Source of the DNA: Clostridia bacterium
Lineage (GTDB): Bacteria > Bacillota > Clostridia > Christensenellales > Aristaeellaceae
Length of the DNA: 64,000 bases
Assembly (NCBI GenBank): GCA_017404985.1
Contig: JAFRBK010000046.1
Span: 33,952 to 97,951, forward strand
Direction of reading: 5' to 3'
This document shows, in pieces, positions 52,151 through 60,592 of the stretch. Every line of letters begins with the position of its first letter. The first letter of the stretch is position 1. Both the position numbers and the translations under genes were made by a program. The notes beneath the pieces were generated by a model, which saw only the letters and a list, made by a program, of their open reading frames with translations, was not told the origin of the DNA and did not search any database.

Positions 52151-52330
52151 TTCTGCCGCCTCCTTTCACCCCGCACATCGCTTGTTCTGTGGGGGCACTG
52201 GTTGATACGTACGAGAGAGCTGCGTTGGCAGCGATTTCCGTACCGGCCTTTCCGGTACATAAACAGCATACGGCATCGAAAGAAAGAAAAACAGGATCAG
52301 AAGCGACAGATAGGGCACGTTATTTCTCTC

Positions 52331-52370
52331 CAAAAAGAAAAGTTCTGCTATGCATCAGCAGAGCAGAACC
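52331..52370 (-). terminator. intrinsic terminator of the M20 peptidase gene
   Basis: GTTCTGCT / AGCAGAAC 8-bp stem followed on the minus strand by TTTTCTTTTTGG. Confidence 0.75.
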
Positions 52371-52409
52371 CTGGCCGGCAGGTACTGAAAAGAACAGAAT
52401 GGAGCGTCT

Positions 52410-53723
52410 TCAGATAAACTCCCCGGCTGCCATCATGCTCTCTTTCATGATCTGTATCCATTGCAGATAATCGGTGACCGCCGCATGTTCATTGGCCTGG
52501 TGGCACTGGTCGATCTGCCAGGGCGCCTGGATCCCGAAGGCGATCGCGTTCGGAATATGCCGCGCATAGGTGCCTACCCCGGCCGCCTTCGGCTCCGCGT
52601 GGAGATCCCTGTACTCTTCCCGGAAGCCCGTGAACCGGTCCATATGCTTTTTCCATATATCTGTCAGCATCCTGATTCCTGATGAGTTTCTGTCCTTCAG
52701 AAGAGGAGGCAGATCCAGCGTCACCTGTGTTTCAAGCCCGTATTCCGACGCTTTCTCCGTCAGGTTCCTGATAACGGCATCATGATCCGCATCCCAGGGG
52801 ATCCTGAGATCCATCCGCAGTTCACAGCCGTCTTGCCCCGCGCTGAGCATCCCGATATTGCAGCTGAGATTCCCGTAATCGCCTGTTGGATCGCAGCCGG
52901 TAAAACTTCCGGCATCGAAATCCCTGACAAACTTCATGACAGGATATTCCTCCAGCCGGATCCCCTGCCCTTCCATTGCTTCGGCCAGCAACCGGATGGC
53001 ATTGACACCGAGTTCCGGTATGGACGCATGCGCCGCTTTTCCGGAAGCAGAGATCGTTTTGCCCGCAACCTCACATTCGGCTGAAGCGGGAACAATATTC
53101 ACGGCGCTGCCTCCGCGGGCGCTCATATGCTTCCTGTTCTCTCCGGATAACTTCAGCTGCGTAATACCCTTTTCACAGTAGATCACCGGGAAGATGGAAT
53201 CCGGGGTAATCGAAAAATCCGGCACTTGCGCGTGGCTGGCGTAATACCGCATGCAGGAGCAGGTGCGCTCCTCATCCGTTCCAAGGATCAGCCTGACCCT
53301 GTAACCATCCGGGATCCAGCCTTCCTCCGCAAGCTCCAGCATCGCAAAAAAGGCGGCACACGCAGGCCCTTTATCGTCCACGATCCCCCTTCCGTACATC
53401 GCCTCCCTGCCGGTTTCATCCGCCCTGAAGGCAAGCGTAAACGGATCAGAATCCCAGCCGTCCCCCACAGGCACTACGTCAAGATGGCACAGGATGCCAA
53501 AGAGCCTGTCGCCCTCGCCGAATTCCACCCAGCCGATCCGCTCTCCCTCGACCCCTGTCCGGAAGCCTTTTGCCTTCGCTTCATCCAGGAAGGCCCGCAG
53601 AACTTCCCGGGGGATCCTCCCGTAGGGAGCGCCTTCTTCGGGAAGTCCTCCCACAGACGGAATGGCGATGATTCGTGAAATGAATTCCCTCTGATATACG
53701 GATAGAAGTGTGCTGTTTTTCAT
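52410..53723 (-). CDS. M20-family dipeptidase
   Basis: 437 residues. LCHLDVVPVGDGWDSDPF (first zinc ligand and Asp), GIVDDKGP (bridging Asp), LGTDEERTCSCMRYY (catalytic Glu-Glu), and a dimerisation domain insert typical of Sapep/PepV-like dipeptidases. Cytoplasmic, metal-dependent cleavage of dipeptides; no signal peptide. Start behind AGGAG, with copy e of the repeated element about 110 bases upstream. Confidence 0.9.
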   Translation of the reverse strand: MKNSTLLSVYQREFISRIIAIPSVGGLPEEGAPYGRIPREVLRAFLDEAKAKGFRTGVEGERIGWVEFGEGDRLFGILCHLDVVPVGDGWDSDPFTLAFRADETGREAMYGRGIVDDKGPACAAFFAMLELAEEGWIPDGYRVRLILGTDEERTCSCMRYYASHAQVPDFSITPDSIFPVIYCEKGITQLKLSGENRKHMSARGGSAVNIVPASAECEVAGKTISASGKAAHASIPELGVNAIRLLAEAMEGQGIRLEEYPVMKFVRDFDAGSFTGCDPTGDYGNLSCNIGMLSAGQDGCELRMDLRIPWDADHDAVIRNLTEKASEYGLETQVTLDLPPLLKDRNSSGIRMLTDIWKKHMDRFTGFREEYRDLHAEPKAAGVGTYARHIPNAIAFGIQAPWQIDQCHQANEHAAVTDYLQWIQIMKESMMAAGEFI

Positions 53724-53833
53724 GACGGTAGCTCCTGTGTTGTTTCAGAATACGTCCCCCGGGCCTCCCTGTAATCCTCCGGGATGACGCCATGTCTATA
53801 CCTTGCGATTCTTCTCTTCTGCTGTCAGGAGAG

Positions 53834-53850
53834 TGTTCCGGAATGTCAAA
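53834..53850 (-). promoter_or_regulatory. 17-bp promoter element, copy e (M20 gene)
   Basis: Minus strand TTTGACATTCCGGAACA, then CTCTCCTGACAGCAG and TATAGA 33 bases after the element. The spacer closely matches copy b (GAATCGCAARGTATA). Confidence 0.7.
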
Positions 53851-53943
53851 CCCTGAATTTCCCGCATGCATGATACCCGCTTCACAATACAGAACAGCGG
53901 CTCCCGCCGAAGGAGTCAGGCTGACCCCGTGGCCAATGACCGC

Positions 53944-54843
53944 CTATCTTCCCGGAAACTGCTCCGCCAGGAAGTTCGCGATATATTCCCGGTATACTTT
54001 CGGATCGGTCAGGATGGACATCGCGTGTTCCGCGCGGGGGATAAGATGGATTTCGGCATATCCCCCGGTCGTTTCCTTCATCCGTTCACTGTGCTCCGGC
54101 GGGACAAAACGATCGTCCGCGCCGTGGATGAACAGGATCGGGATCGTGTTTCCCTTCAGGCTGTCGATTGGCCGCATCCGGCTGAAGGAGCATCCGAAGC
54201 GGATTCTGGCGCAGACCGACGCCAGATCGATCAGGAAGCCCGGGGCATGCATGGCCGCCGCCTTGCCCTTCAGGACCGGAACAATATCGCTGAATCCGCA
54301 GTCCGCAACGACAAAATCGACCGGCGGTTTCTCCTCCAGCACCGCGACAGAAGTGGCAGCCCCGAGCGATTCACCATGGATGCCGAAAAGGGAGGCGTTC
54401 GGATAACGCTCCCGGCTGTCCATGATCATCGCCCGGAGATCTTTCCGTTCCCGGACGGTAAAGGTGCAGAATGTCGGCGCATCAAGCCCGTGGCCGCGCA
54501 GGTCGTAGACGATGACATGAAATCCCTGTTCCAGATACATGACGGCATATTTCATGACGCCGAACCGATCGCCCGTATTTGCGTGGGAGAGGATAACGTA
54601 ACGGTTCGTATCCCCGGGGTTCTTCAGGAACTGGGCATGGAGAACATACCCGTCGTAGCTGGTCACGGTATAATCCGTCTTTTCCAGCGGATCATACCAG
54701 GAGAGGTCATAATGCTCCTCCTGCCAGGCGCGTGATTCCTCCGGTGTACAGGGCTTGACCGCCAGGACAAAGCCGGCGATGATAAACCCTGCCGCGATCG
54801 TAAGAATGGCCAGGACCGCGATGACAATGCCGACGATCAACAT
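53944..54843 (-). CDS. membrane-anchored alpha/beta hydrolase
   Basis: 299 residues. One N-terminal membrane segment (3-28), then an alpha/beta hydrolase with nucleophile elbow GIHGESLGA (Ser), LRGHGLDAP, HGADDRFVP (Asp) and EHAMS (His): a complete triad. The family (YsaB/BAAT-like, FrsA-type) includes esterases and acylhydrolases of unknown specificity. Start behind GGGGAGAAA. Copy f of the repeated element lies about 100 bases upstream. Confidence 0.85.
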   Translation of the reverse strand: MLIVGIVIAVLAILTIAAGFIIAGFVLAVKPCTPEESRAWQEEHYDLSWYDPLEKTDYTVTSYDGYVLHAQFLKNPGDTNRYVILSHANTGDRFGVMKYAVMYLEQGFHVIVYDLRGHGLDAPTFCTFTVRERKDLRAMIMDSRERYPNASLFGIHGESLGAATSVAVLEEKPPVDFVVADCGFSDIVPVLKGKAAAMHAPGFLIDLASVCARIRFGCSFSRMRPIDSLKGNTIPILFIHGADDRFVPPEHSERMKETTGGYAEIHLIPRAEHAMSILTDPKVYREYIANFLAEQFPGR

Positions 54844-54939
54844 CTGTTTTTCTCCCCATTCCCCAAATGACTCATTTACCGGCTGTTTGTTCGATGGATA
54901 TGTAAAAGCGTACCGGTTTTCTCCGTTGCAGTCAAGAAG

Positions 54940-54956
54940 TGTTCCGGAATGTCAAG
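54940..54956 (-). promoter_or_regulatory. 17-bp promoter element, copy f (alpha/beta hydrolase gene)
   Basis: Minus strand CTTGACATTCCGGAACA, one mismatch to consensus, followed by CTTCTTGACTGCAACGG. Confidence 0.65.
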
Positions 54957-54991
54957 CCCTTCTGCCAGTATTCCTCTTTTTTGCTGCTTTA

Positions 54992-56257
54992 TCAGGAACG
55001 GCCGGCGGTTACGCTTTCCCCGCGGATATACCTGGCCAGGATATCTCCGGGGCCGCCTGTATAACAGAACCTTTCGACTGACTCTTCCGGTTCGAGCTTC
55101 CGGAAGGGCTCTGAAAAATCGCGGATTACCAGCGCATCAAACTCGTATCCGGGTTCCAGGCTCCCGACGTTGCCGAAAAGCGCGCCGCCTTCTTTTGTGG
55201 CCATATAGAAAGCGTGGGCAAAGGGAATCGGGCGGTTTCCCTCCGGTTCGTAAAACGCCTTCAGCTTGGAAAGCTGAACCGAGCGCGCGGCCTGGGTATA
55301 GATCGCGGGAAGATGCCCGCCGGCGATATCGCTTCCAAGCGCCAGGCGTACGCCGGCGTCTGCGAGGAAAGCCGTGCGCATGATTCCCGCGGTGACATTT
55401 ACGGTCGCGTCCGGACACTGGACGGCAAAGCCGCCGTACTTCTTCAGGATGCGGATATCTTTCTCCGAAGGGAAAATAAAATGCGCGGCGATTACCGGCC
55501 CATTCTCCAGCAGGCCGGCTTTTTCATAGATCTCTGTGTCGCAGCTGCACGCCGGATTCAGCCGGACGGCTTCAGAAGATTCCCAGCGGGATTCCACCAG
55601 GTGAGTCTGCATGCCGGCATGGTATTTGCGTCCCAGCCGGCCCAGGCCCTTCAGAAGGGCGAAACTGCAGGTAGGGGCAAAACGCGGGGTAATAACAGGC
55701 TTCGCATACCGGTTGGCGCTGTACTGCTCCAGAAACGCCTCTGTCCCGCGCAGGGAATCTTCCGTTGTCTCGCGCAGGAAGTCCGGGGACTGAATGTCCA
55801 TATTGACCTTGCCGACAAAGGAACGAAGCTTCAGCGATTCCATCCGTTCCAGCAGGTAAGAGGTGGCCTCCCGGTGGATCGTTCCGAATACGCATGCATG
55901 GAAGGTTCCGTTGTCAATCAGACTCCGGAGAAAGGCTTCATACACAGCCGCAGCGTATTCGGGATCCGCATAGCGGGCTTCCTGGGGAAAGGTATAGGTG
56001 TCCAGCCAGTCCTTCAGCAAAAGGTCCATGCCCAGCCCCCGCTGGGGATACTGAGGCGCGTGAACATGAAGATCCGAGAAGGCGGGAAGGATCACGCTGC
56101 TGCCGTAGTCTGTCAGCGGTACGCCGGAATACTTTTCCGGCAGTTCCCCGTAAATTCCTTCCACTGTGCCGTTTTCCACAGCGATATAGCAGCTCCTGCG
56201 GGAAATCAGCTGATCCCGGCTGCCGGAGTATACAAGATCCGCATGAAAGATCCGCAT
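54992..56257 (-). CDS. guaD: guanine deaminase
   Basis: 421 residues from the ATG behind GAAGGAAGGG. Amidohydrolase zinc motif DLHVHAPQYPQRGLGMD, HLVESRWE, AAHFIFPSE and LGSDIAGGH, the last typical of guanine deaminases (GSDVAGG). It hydrolyses guanine to xanthine and ammonia in purine salvage or catabolism. It stands alone between hydrolase genes; with the nearby nucleotidase and deoxyribosyltransferase it adds to a purine-scavenging theme. Confidence 0.88.
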   Translation of the reverse strand: MRIFHADLVYSGSRDQLISRRSCYIAVENGTVEGIYGELPEKYSGVPLTDYGSSVILPAFSDLHVHAPQYPQRGLGMDLLLKDWLDTYTFPQEARYADPEYAAAVYEAFLRSLIDNGTFHACVFGTIHREATSYLLERMESLKLRSFVGKVNMDIQSPDFLRETTEDSLRGTEAFLEQYSANRYAKPVITPRFAPTCSFALLKGLGRLGRKYHAGMQTHLVESRWESSEAVRLNPACSCDTEIYEKAGLLENGPVIAAHFIFPSEKDIRILKKYGGFAVQCPDATVNVTAGIMRTAFLADAGVRLALGSDIAGGHLPAIYTQAARSVQLSKLKAFYEPEGNRPIPFAHAFYMATKEGGALFGNVGSLEPGYEFDALVIRDFSEPFRKLEPEESVERFCYTGGPGDILARYIRGESVTAGRS

Positions 56258-56463
56258 CTGCAACCCTTCCTTCTCATTGTCCGGCGCATTCCCATCCTTC
56301 GGGGGGGGACACTGCATCCCTCCGCATGAAATCCGTCTTCGCAGGGCCCGTATGTCATCCCTTTTCGGAACCGGTTTTTATGCTTTCCGTCCGTTCATCG
56401 GAAATAGTGATACATCTGGCTGCAAAGTCGGATTTACCCGTCTGCACTGCGGCCGGGACGCTG

Positions 56464-58023
56464 TCAAAGCTCATTTTCGGACAGATACTGCTCCAGTTCC
56501 TCAACCAGCTTGTCTCCGTCAAAATTCTTAAACAGCTTAATGAAGCATCCGGTAATCATCGGATTCAGATCCATGTTGATTTCCACTGACCTGGCATCCG
56601 TTTTGACCCCATAGCAACGCTTGCCGTTCGCATAGGCAATGCCCAGCTCAACACAGGCGCCTTCATCGGGAACGCGTCCGTCCAGCAGCATGAAAACGAT
56701 ATCCGCCTTCATCACTTCGCTGAAATCCTTCTCAAAAATCAGCTGCGTTAGTTCATCCTCTGTCTTTCCTGCCAGTTCCGCAGCCAGATATCCGTCGCGC
56801 TGCGGCAAAAAGACTTCGTACCCATGATCTTCCAGGACCTTTGTCAGGAGCAGATTGTAATCCTTTTCACTTTGGGAAAAAAGCGGCGCGGCAAAGTACA
56901 CTTTCTTTCCCCTGGAACCCTCTTTTCCCGCGCTTCCGGTCGAAACGGCCTGCCCGTCCGCATAATTCTCCAGCCAATGGAATTCACCGGTCTTTTTGAC
57001 CTCTTCGCCATAGATGGTCTTCCAGTCATCACGCATGGAAATGACCTGATATCCCATTCCCTGCCATTTTTCGGTCAGTTCGTCATGTTTCGCCGGATTC
57101 CCGTAATCCCGCACTTCATCATCCGCTACCAGCATGAATGCCGCGCTGCGGTAGCGGTTGTTCAGGAGCGCATAATTGTTCATGCTGACGTCACCGGAGC
57201 TGTTGCCGAAGGACAACACCGGCTGGCGGCCGATCTCCTGGGCGATCTGCAATACTTTGTTTGTCTTCAGATCCTTGATGATCAGCCGGTCCGTGCGCAC
57301 CAGCGTATCGTCGCCCGTAAACACATACTCAATACCGTCCGTGTCTCCCTGATCCCGGGCCGCCAGCGCGGTATCGGAACCGATGATGTTCTCATAGGGA
57401 ATATCAAGCATCCCCTCAATGAAAGTTCGGACAATAAACCGGTCGCTTCCCGAGACCACAAAACATTTGAAGCCGTGATCCTGCAGGTATTCCACCACCT
57501 CAACCATGGGAAGGTAGAAGGCACTCGCATAGGTCATGCCCTCAAAACCGTCCGCCTCATGGACCAGGAAACGCGTGATAAAATCGGCATATTCATTCAG
57601 GGTCATGCCGGCGAAGGCTTTCGCCTGATGGTAGGAAAACTGGTAATCGTAATCTGACGGGAAGGACTTGTCCAGTGCGTGGTCACGGGTCATGCGGCCG
57701 AATTCCAGCATCTCTTCGTCCGGCTGATAAGACGGGTCTTTCAGAATGCGTTCCGTCAGCAGCATGACTTCCAGGTAAGTCGGGTACAGTTCACCCATCA
57801 ACGTTCCGTCCATGTCAAACGTCGCAATCCGGTCCGCAGGCGGAATATAGTTCGGGGACGCTTCATTCGTCACGTCTTCCACATATTCGGTCAGGGCCTT
57901 CAGGGCCGGCGCTTCCGGATTCCATTCCGAAAACGCGGATCCGGACTCCTCGGCTAATCCCGGAACCGCAAACAACGCAACCGTCATCACCAGTGTCAGC
58001 AGAAATGCGATTAGTCTCTTCAT
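56464..58023 (-). CDS. secreted HAD phosphatase fused to nucleoside 2-deoxyribosyltransferase-like domain
   Basis: 519 residues from the ATG behind GAGGAAAAG. Signal peptide MKRLIAFLLTLVMTVALFAV ending GLA-EE. Residues about 50-345 are a HAD phosphatase (TFDMDGTLMGE; VVSGSDRF; SFGNSSGDVSM) similar to phosphorylcholine/phosphoserine-type exported HADs. Residues about 370-519 form a nucleoside 2-deoxyribosyltransferase-like fold (VYFAAPLFSQSEKDYN; DIVFMLLDGRVPDEGACVEL, with the Asp and catalytic Glu). The two domains are joined by a GS-rich linker. NDT enzymes are normally cytoplasmic, so export in a fusion is odd. A 4-base overlap links an alternative start to the kinase gene upstream. Confidence 0.8.
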   Translation of the reverse strand: MKRLIAFLLTLVMTVALFAVPGLAEESGSAFSEWNPEAPALKALTEYVEDVTNEASPNYIPPADRIATFDMDGTLMGELYPTYLEVMLLTERILKDPSYQPDEEMLEFGRMTRDHALDKSFPSDYDYQFSYHQAKAFAGMTLNEYADFITRFLVHEADGFEGMTYASAFYLPMVEVVEYLQDHGFKCFVVSGSDRFIVRTFIEGMLDIPYENIIGSDTALAARDQGDTDGIEYVFTGDDTLVRTDRLIIKDLKTNKVLQIAQEIGRQPVLSFGNSSGDVSMNNYALLNNRYRSAAFMLVADDEVRDYGNPAKHDELTEKWQGMGYQVISMRDDWKTIYGEEVKKTGEFHWLENYADGQAVSTGSAGKEGSRGKKVYFAAPLFSQSEKDYNLLLTKVLEDHGYEVFLPQRDGYLAAELAGKTEDELTQLIFEKDFSEVMKADIVFMLLDGRVPDEGACVELGIAYANGKRCYGVKTDARSVEINMDLNPMITGCFIKLFKNFDGDKLVEELEQYLSENEL

Positions 58024-58058
58024 CGTCTTTTCCTCTTTCTGTCTTTTTGATATAACCG

Positions 58059-59339
58059 TCATGTAAAGTTCTCCTGTCTGTCCGGGATCGTCACCGTCGC
58101 CACGGTTCCCCCGCCGTCACGGGGCCGAATGGCCAGACTGCCCCCGCACATCATCTCCATCCGCTGCCGGATATTAGCCAGGGTGGTATTCGGCTTGCTC
58201 TCATCATCAGGATCAAAACCGGGGCCGTTATCCTCCACGATGACCTCAATCCCGGCCTCCGTCCGGCGCGTCCGGACGGAGACGTGAAGCGGCCCGGAAT
58301 AAGGGTTCATCCCATGCTTCACGGAGTTCTCCACCAGGGGCTGCAAGGTCAGCGGCGGCAGGCGGAAATTTGTAACCGGCGTATCGTACTCCACGAGCAG
58401 CATGTCCTCAAACTGCGCCTGCTCCACCGCAAGGTAGGCGCGGGTATGCTCCAGTTCAGCGGAAAACGGAATCGTACTGTCACTGGCCACGGCGTTGAAA
58501 TTCCTGCGAAGGTAGTTGGTGAAATCCTTCGTGACCTGACGGGCTTTCTGCGGATCCTGGTCACAGAGACAGTAGATGCTCATCAGGGTATTATAGATGA
58601 AGTGCGGCCGCATCTGCAGTACCATGACGCTGGCTCGCTGATTGGCGATTTCCAGCTGGTGGCACCGGTCCTGTTCGATCTGCTCGGACAGGGCAAAGCC
58701 GTACATGGACAGAGCGGTTAGGACATATGCAATGTCGATGAGCGGGAAGACATCGATAAACAGCAGCGCAAACATGGCGGCCATGATCGGCACAATGGCA
58801 ATAAGGAAACTGAAAAATGTTCTGCGGGAAACCTGCTTCCTGCGTTGAATCGTTCCTGCGAGATTGAGCAGCAGGATCGCGATCAGCGGCAGCAGGATCA
58901 GCGGATACAGGGGACCGCGGATAAGCCGGCCGTCTGATGAGACAGAAGAGAAACCTCTGACGAACACAGCGCTGAGAAGCACCACCAGATAGACCGCCCA
59001 CAGGGTGAATACCGTTTGCATGAGCCTGCTTGAACGTACATACTCCCCGCAGCAGTGCAGCAGGTAAACCGTCAGCATGGGCAGCGGCAGCGATAGAGCC
59101 AGGCATTCCACAATCACGTAGTAATAGTACGCCCTGCTGGAGAGAGAATGAGCAAAGAAGGCTATTTCAGCAAAACCCAGTATACAGCACAGGATAAATA
59201 CACTGAAATAAGCCTGGAAAAAACGCTTGCTCCAGCGGTCGATCCCGGGAACGATGGCGGTGAACCACAAACCCAGCACGCATAACAGCAACGCCGCGCT
59301 GATGATGGAAACGTAGAAAACTTCGGTCCAGCCGATCAC
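58059..59339 (-). CDS. LytS-like sensor histidine kinase
   Basis: 426 residues from a GTG overlapping the regulator stop (GTGA). About seven or eight membrane segments (10-225), then a His_kinase domain with RPHFIYNTLMS (phospho-His) and HATPase with LVENSVKHGM (N-box) and VEDNGPGFDP (G1). This is the 5TM/7TM LytS/YehU-like layout. Its usual partner is a LytTR response regulator; here the adjacent regulator has an XRE domain instead. Cotranscribed with it and with the HAD-NDT gene. Confidence 0.9.
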   Translation of the reverse strand: MIGWTEVFYVSIISAALLLCVLGLWFTAIVPGIDRWSKRFFQAYFSVFILCCILGFAEIAFFAHSLSSRAYYYYVIVECLALSLPLPMLTVYLLHCCGEYVRSSRLMQTVFTLWAVYLVVLLSAVFVRGFSSVSSDGRLIRGPLYPLILLPLIAILLLNLAGTIQRRKQVSRRTFFSFLIAIVPIMAAMFALLFIDVFPLIDIAYVLTALSMYGFALSEQIEQDRCHQLEIANQRASVMVLQMRPHFIYNTLMSIYCLCDQDPQKARQVTKDFTNYLRRNFNAVASDSTIPFSAELEHTRAYLAVEQAQFEDMLLVEYDTPVTNFRLPPLTLQPLVENSVKHGMNPYSGPLHVSVRTRRTEAGIEVIVEDNGPGFDPDDESKPNTTLANIRQRMEMMCGGSLAIRPRDGGGTVATVTIPDRQENFT

Positions 59340-59935
59340 TCGTCCGCACCCCCAATCCGTAACGGATAACGCAGCTTCTTCAGCTGCTCCCTTACGCTCT
59401 CCGGGGTTAGCGGTTTGACCATGAATCCGCAGGCGTCGGTATTCCATGCGTCAAGGGAATAGTCGGGATAGGCGGTCAGAAACACCACATTGGTGCGGGG
59501 ATTGATTTCCAGCAATGTCCGGCAGAGATCAAGCCCGCTGGCCGTTCCCAGTTCGATATCCAGGACAGCCAGCGCGATCCGGTTTGATTTCGCGTACTCG
59601 ATCGCTTCCAGCGGCCAGATAAAGCCTGTGATCGTGGCATTCGGCATGACATCCCCCAGGATAGTCAGCCCCTCGGTAAGGATGACCTTACTGTCCTCCA
59701 CCATGATGACGTTGGGGGATTCTTCACTCTCAGCTGCAAGCAGGAACAGCGTGTTGGTATCCACCCCGAGGCATTTGGCCAGGCGGGAGATCATCACGGC
59801 ATCCGGCAGGCGGGTGCCGTTTTCCCATCGGGCAATGGTGGAATGGTTGACAAACATCTGTTTTCCAAGCTGTTTCTGCGAAAGTCCTTTTTCTTCTCTA
59901 AGCTTCCGCAGCGTTTCCGTAAATTTTGCGTTCAC
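59336..59935 (-). CDS. XRE-receiver response regulator (N-terminal HTH, C-terminal REC)
   Basis: 199 residues from a GTG. Residues 1-65 form an XRE helix-turn-helix (LREEKGLSQKQLGKQMFVNH). Residues 75-190 form a receiver domain: VIMVEDSKVI (acidic pair), AVLDIELGTASG (phospho-Asp), FLTAYP (Thr-switch) and FMVKPLTPES (Lys). The domain order is reversed compared with common regulators and there is no LytTR domain. It is the probable partner of the LytS-like kinase. Confidence 0.88.
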   Translation of the reverse strand: MNAKFTETLRKLREEKGLSQKQLGKQMFVNHSTIARWENGTRLPDAVMISRLAKCLGVDTNTLFLLAAESEESPNVIMVEDSKVILTEGLTILGDVMPNATITGFIWPLEAIEYAKSNRIALAVLDIELGTASGLDLCRTLLEINPRTNVVFLTAYPDYSLDAWNTDACGFMVKPLTPESVREQLKKLRYPLRIGGADE

Positions 59936-60070
59936 ACAATTCAGCCCCTAACACTGCCAAAACGTGTCATTCTGAAGCCAATGGCAGAAGAATCTTTGGC
60001 GAATGAACCGTTATTTATGATTATAATAATCCGCTTCGGGAAAAAAGCAATGGGAAAGGGACAATTCCGG

Positions 60071-60087
60071 TTTGACAATCTGGAACA
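60071..60087 (+). promoter_or_regulatory. 17-bp promoter element, copy g
   Basis: TTTGACAATCTGGAACA, identical to copy a, with a shared A-rich upstream arm (AAAAAAGCAATGG) and TAAAAT 32 bases downstream. Confidence 0.65.
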
Positions 60088-60476
60088 CCCTCTTGTACCC
60101 TTTGTTGCCGATCTGAACTTAAAATAACAAAAAAAGTATTCAGCACAGAATATCATAATCCGAACCTCGTTGAAAGCCTGGAAAACCAATACCGTGTCTA
60201 CAGAATGGCCAAAGCGCAGCCCAAAAAGGGATGAGAACCATTGTCTTCGGAAGCAGGATTCGATTCCCGGAATAGAGAATATGAAATAGTATTGGATCCC
60301 ATGCAAAACACAAGCGCTTTTCCGCTGTATCATTGGGCAGAAATTGGGCAAAAAAAGTTCGAAAACGGAGTAGAATATGTGGAATATGTATAAATGTGGT
60401 ACTCATAAAGTAAGCACTACCACTATATATAGTAGAAAACACTTTGCCATTATCGAGTTCGAGTGATCGGAATAAA

Positions 60477-60518
60477 AGCAGGGAGCCTGTTGATCAAAGG
60501 CTCCCTGCTTCTGTTTTG
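60477..60518. terminator. bidirectional intrinsic terminator
   Basis: AGCAGGGAGCCT pairs with AGGCTCCCTGCT. On the minus strand TTTTATT follows (end of the beta-glucuronidase transcript); on the plus strand TCTGTTTTG follows. Confidence 0.85.
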
Positions 60519-60592
60519 TCCTGCGGCCAGGTTTTGATCCGGTTTTTTCCGCCTGTTTGGTCATGATCTCTGCTGTACCCGTCTGCTGCGGA

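Larger units (their letters stand above)
59936..60592. other. long intergenic region upstream of the two-component operon
   Basis: About 650 bases. Contains copy g of the repeated element (60071-60087) oriented to the right with TAAAAT 32 bases after it, no supported gene in the next 380 bases, and a strong terminator near 60477. A short palindrome CTATATATAG lies at about 60424. This could encode a small RNA, or copy g may act on the leftward regulator gene instead. Confidence 0.5.
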
